Shown here: in pieces, positions 6,235 to 7,852 of the stretch | How positions within the stretch are numbered: position 1 is the first letter of the stretch | Layout of the letters: each line of letters opens with the position of its first letter | NCBI GenBank assembly: GCA_002305685.1 | Contig: DBQB01000020.1 | Coordinates: 1 to 7,852, forward strand | Reading direction: 5' to 3' | Origin: Ruminococcaceae bacterium UBA1405 | Lineage (GTDB): Bacteria; Bacillota; Clostridia; Oscillospirales; Ruminococcaceae | DNA length: 7,852 bases | The notes under the pieces: generated by a model | Databases searched by the model: none | Seen by the model: the letters and a program-made list of their open reading frames with translations, nothing else | What the model was told of the DNA's origin: nothing | Position numbers and translations under genes: made by a program

Positions 6235-6894
6235 TTGAAACTGGTATTTGGATTCCCTGCCCCCATTATCCTGGCACTGATGCTCAATGAGCTGAAGAAT
6301 CAGCGCTTTAAAAAAGTTATGCAAACCGTAACCTATTTCCCGCATTTTATCTCTACTGTGGTTGTCTGCGGTATGCTGGTACAATTCTGTCTCAGCGACG
6401 GTCTATTCAACTGGATCACCGGCCTGTTTGGCGCCGAACCCATTTCTATGCTCCAACAGCCAGGACTTTTCCGTCCTATCTATGTTCTCTCCGGTATCTG
6501 GCAGTCTATGGGTTGGGACAGTATCATTTATCTTGCAGCCATTGCAGGAATCGATACGGAACTATATGAGGCTGCCGCACTGGATGGCGCCAATCGACTG
6601 CGCCGTATTTGGCATATCACCCTTCCCGGCATCAAAGGAACCATTGTTATCCTGCTGATTATGAAGATGGGAAGCGTGATGAGCGTAGGATCTGAAAAAA
6701 TCCTGCTGCTCTACAACGATGCAACCTACTCCACTGCCGACGTCATTTCAACATATGTTTATCGAAAAGGCCTGATTGAGATGAGTTACAGTTTTTCGAC
6801 AGCTGTCAACCTGTTTAACTCTCTGATCAACTTTGCACTGGTATGTTCCGCCAACTGGATCAGCGAAAAACTAACCGAAACCGCGCTGTTCTAA
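6235..6894 (+). CDS. Sugar ABC transporter permease, LplB/YteP-type, 5'-truncated
   Basis: Inner-membrane subunit of a CUT1-type carbohydrate importer. The 219 visible residues match the family from GFPAPIILALMLNEL onward and continue with TVTYFPHFISTVV and GIWQSMGWDSIIYLAAIAGI. The EAA loop that docks the ATPase is intact (EAAALDGANRLRRIWHITLP, residues 112-131), and a normal C-terminus ends in LTETALF. Family members are about 300-320 residues. Roughly the first 100, including TM1 and part of TM2, are missing. The only start codon is TTG at 6235, with no ribosome binding site. The frame is open back to 6160, but in AT-rich, non-homologous sequence. A working permease needs the lost helices, so this is probably a pseudogene or a deletion product. 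It lies 43 bases before the second permease, the usual operon order. The family call is firm; expression and function are doubtful. Confidence 0.85.
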   Translation: MKLVFGFPAPIILALMLNELKNQRFKKVMQTVTYFPHFISTVVVCGMLVQFCLSDGLFNWITGLFGAEPISMLQQPGLFRPIYVLSGIWQSMGWDSIIYLAAIAGIDTELYEAAALDGANRLRRIWHITLPGIKGTIVILLIMKMGSVMSVGSEKILLLYNDATYSTADVISTYVYRKGLIEMSYSFSTAVNLFNSLINFALVCSANWISEKLTETALF

Positions 6895-6920
6895 CAAAGT
6901 CGATTTTTATATGTTGAGAA

Positions 6921-6929
6921 AGGATGTGA
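6921..6929 (+). promoter_or_regulatory. Ribosome binding site of the second permease
   Basis: AGGATGTGA differs from the ideal AGGAGGTGA at one base and ends eight bases before the ATG at 6938. The earlier in-frame ATG at 6911 lies upstream of this site and has no ribosome binding site of its own, so 6938 is preferred. Confidence 0.7.
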
Positions 6930-6937
6930 TCATTACC

Positions 6938-7816
6938 ATGATCGAGAAAAAAACGATAGGCGATCGCTTTTTGGATATCTTCATCGTTGTTTCCCTATGG
7001 TTTTTGGCCATAATTATGGTATATCCCATGCTCTATGAGCTGTTTGTCTCCTTCAGTGCCCCGGCAGACCTCTACAGACATCGTGGTCCGCTGCTGTGGT
7101 TCCTAGGATTTGATACTTCGGCATACCAAATCGTGCTGTCCAACCCGCTGGTCCTCTCCGGATACAAAAACACCCTGTTTTTGCTGGTTTTCGGTCTAGC
7201 GATCAGTATATTCTTAACCGCCTTGGGCGCTTATTGTCTCTCTCGTGTAAATCTCTACTGGCATCGGTTGATGACGGTCGTGATTCTCATTACCATGTAT
7301 TTTTCCGGCGGTTTGATTCCGACTTACCTGACGGTTCGTCAGTACGGACTGGATAACTCTCTTTGGGCACTGATTCTTCCCACCGCCATCAGCACCTACA
7401 ACATGATTGTGTTGCGCTCTTATTTTGCATCCATCCCTGAAAGTCTGGTAGAATCGGTATTCATCGATGGTGGAAACCATTTTACCGTTCTGTTTAAGAT
7501 CTTCATCCCGCTGTCCCTCCCCGCCATGGCCGTTATGATTTTGTATTACGGCGTTGGCTATTGGAACAGCTGGTTTAACGCCAATATCTATCTGCGGGAT
7601 CAGGCAAAATTCCCGCTCCAGTTGGTACTGCGTAACATCCTGATCACTGGTTCCAACCTGGATACCGGATCTGCCTCCGTGGTGGATTATGAGATGATGG
7701 AGCAGAGCATCAAAGCTTCCATGGTTATTGTCTCTACCCTGCCTGTGCTGGCAATTTATCCGTTCCTGCAAAAGTATTTTGTGGGCGGCATTATGGTTGG
7801 TTCTTTGAAAGGTTAA
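6938..7816 (+). CDS. Carbohydrate ABC transporter permease, YtcP/CarB-type
   Basis: A 292-residue inner-membrane subunit of a CUT1 sugar importer, the usual partner of an LplB-type permease. Predicted membrane segments lie at about 11-34, 76-99, 111-131, 141-160, 192-213 and 261-279. The EAA loop is SLVESVFIDGGNHFTVLFKI followed by FIP (169-191), with FIDGG in place of the common RIDGA. The C-terminus YPFLQKYFVGGIMVGSLKG is the signature ending of the group. The length matches Bacillus YtcP (about 290). The start at 6938 is chosen for its ribosome binding site; 6911 would add nine residues. In known loci the two permeases and a solute-binding lipoprotein form one operon, and the ATPase is shared from elsewhere. 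The binding protein is not visible here and should begin after the window. The AraC regulator is the likely controller by analogy. The frame is intact, but its permease partner is truncated. Confidence 0.95.
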   Translation: MIEKKTIGDRFLDIFIVVSLWFLAIIMVYPMLYELFVSFSAPADLYRHRGPLLWFLGFDTSAYQIVLSNPLVLSGYKNTLFLLVFGLAISIFLTALGAYCLSRVNLYWHRLMTVVILITMYFSGGLIPTYLTVRQYGLDNSLWALILPTAISTYNMIVLRSYFASIPESLVESVFIDGGNHFTVLFKIFIPLSLPAMAVMILYYGVGYWNSWFNANIYLRDQAKFPLQLVLRNILITGSNLDTGSASVVDYEMMEQSIKASMVIVSTLPVLAIYPFLQKYFVGGIMVGSLKG

Positions 7817-7852
7817 TCTTCCTCTTTTAAAGGGCCCGTTGCAGAATTGAAA

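Larger units (their letters stand above)
6124..6236. other. AT-rich non-coding stretch at the truncated permease
   Basis: Between 6141 and 6236 I count 12 G/C in 96 bases, far below the roughly balanced genes on both sides. It has no RNA gene and no recognisable coding sequence. It abuts the point where the permease loses homology to its family, so it may be a rearrangement scar or a foreign segment. Confidence 0.7.

Noticed and set aside
7817..7852. Start of a downstream solute-binding protein gene
   Set aside because: The last 36 bases show no start codon with a ribosome binding site. The expected gene would lie beyond the window.
1..7852. CRISPR arrays, tRNA/rRNA genes, transposases, toxin-antitoxin or defence genes
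   Set aside because: I found no regularly spaced repeats, no tRNA or rRNA-like sequence, and no proteins of these families on either strand.

Overview
The window looks like chromosomal DNA from a Firmicute of class Clostridia, probably an uncultured gut member of the Oscillospiraceae/Lachnospiraceae type. The reasons are a T-box leader in front of thrS, a membrane-anchored AraC regulator of the Bacillus YtdP type, an LplB/YtcP-type sugar permease pair, strong AGGAGG-type ribosome binding sites and mid-range base composition. This placement is inference from gene families, not a database match.

Layout: (1) 1-572, the 3' end of a plus-strand glycoside hydrolase of family 43 with a CBM6-like C-terminal domain, whose frame is broken at a run of nine C (239-247). 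(2) 633-2939, an intact transmembrane AraC-family regulator. (3) 2940-3326, a promoter, a complete threonine T-box riboswitch with mutually exclusive antiterminator and terminator, and the thrS ribosome binding site. (4) 3327-5090, thrS, whose product has intact editing, catalytic and anticodon-binding domains but lacks the N-terminal TGS domain. (5) A strong hairpin at about 5122-5175 that can stop transcription from both sides. (6) 5259-6014 on the minus strand, a creatininase-family metallo-amidohydrolase with its own near-consensus promoter. (7) 6124-6236, a very AT-rich non-coding stretch. (8) 6235-6894, an LplB-type permease gene that has lost its first third. (9) 6938-7816, an intact CarB/YtcP-type permease.

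The GH43 enzyme, the membrane AraC regulator and the two permeases are the usual parts of an oligosaccharide (plant glycan) uptake and degradation locus. The solute-binding lipoprotein would be expected just outside the window. In this window the locus is split by thrS and the convergent creatininase gene, and both the GH43 gene and the first permease gene carry lesions. This suggests a rearranged or decaying carbohydrate locus, or assembly/sequencing errors at those two points. thrS is a housekeeping gene under its own tRNA-sensing control and is probably unrelated to its neighbours.

I see no evidence for a wholly new system. The points most worth a second look are the TGS-less threonyl-tRNA synthetase behind a compact T-box, the C9 frameshift, and the 5'-truncated permease at the AT-rich junction.
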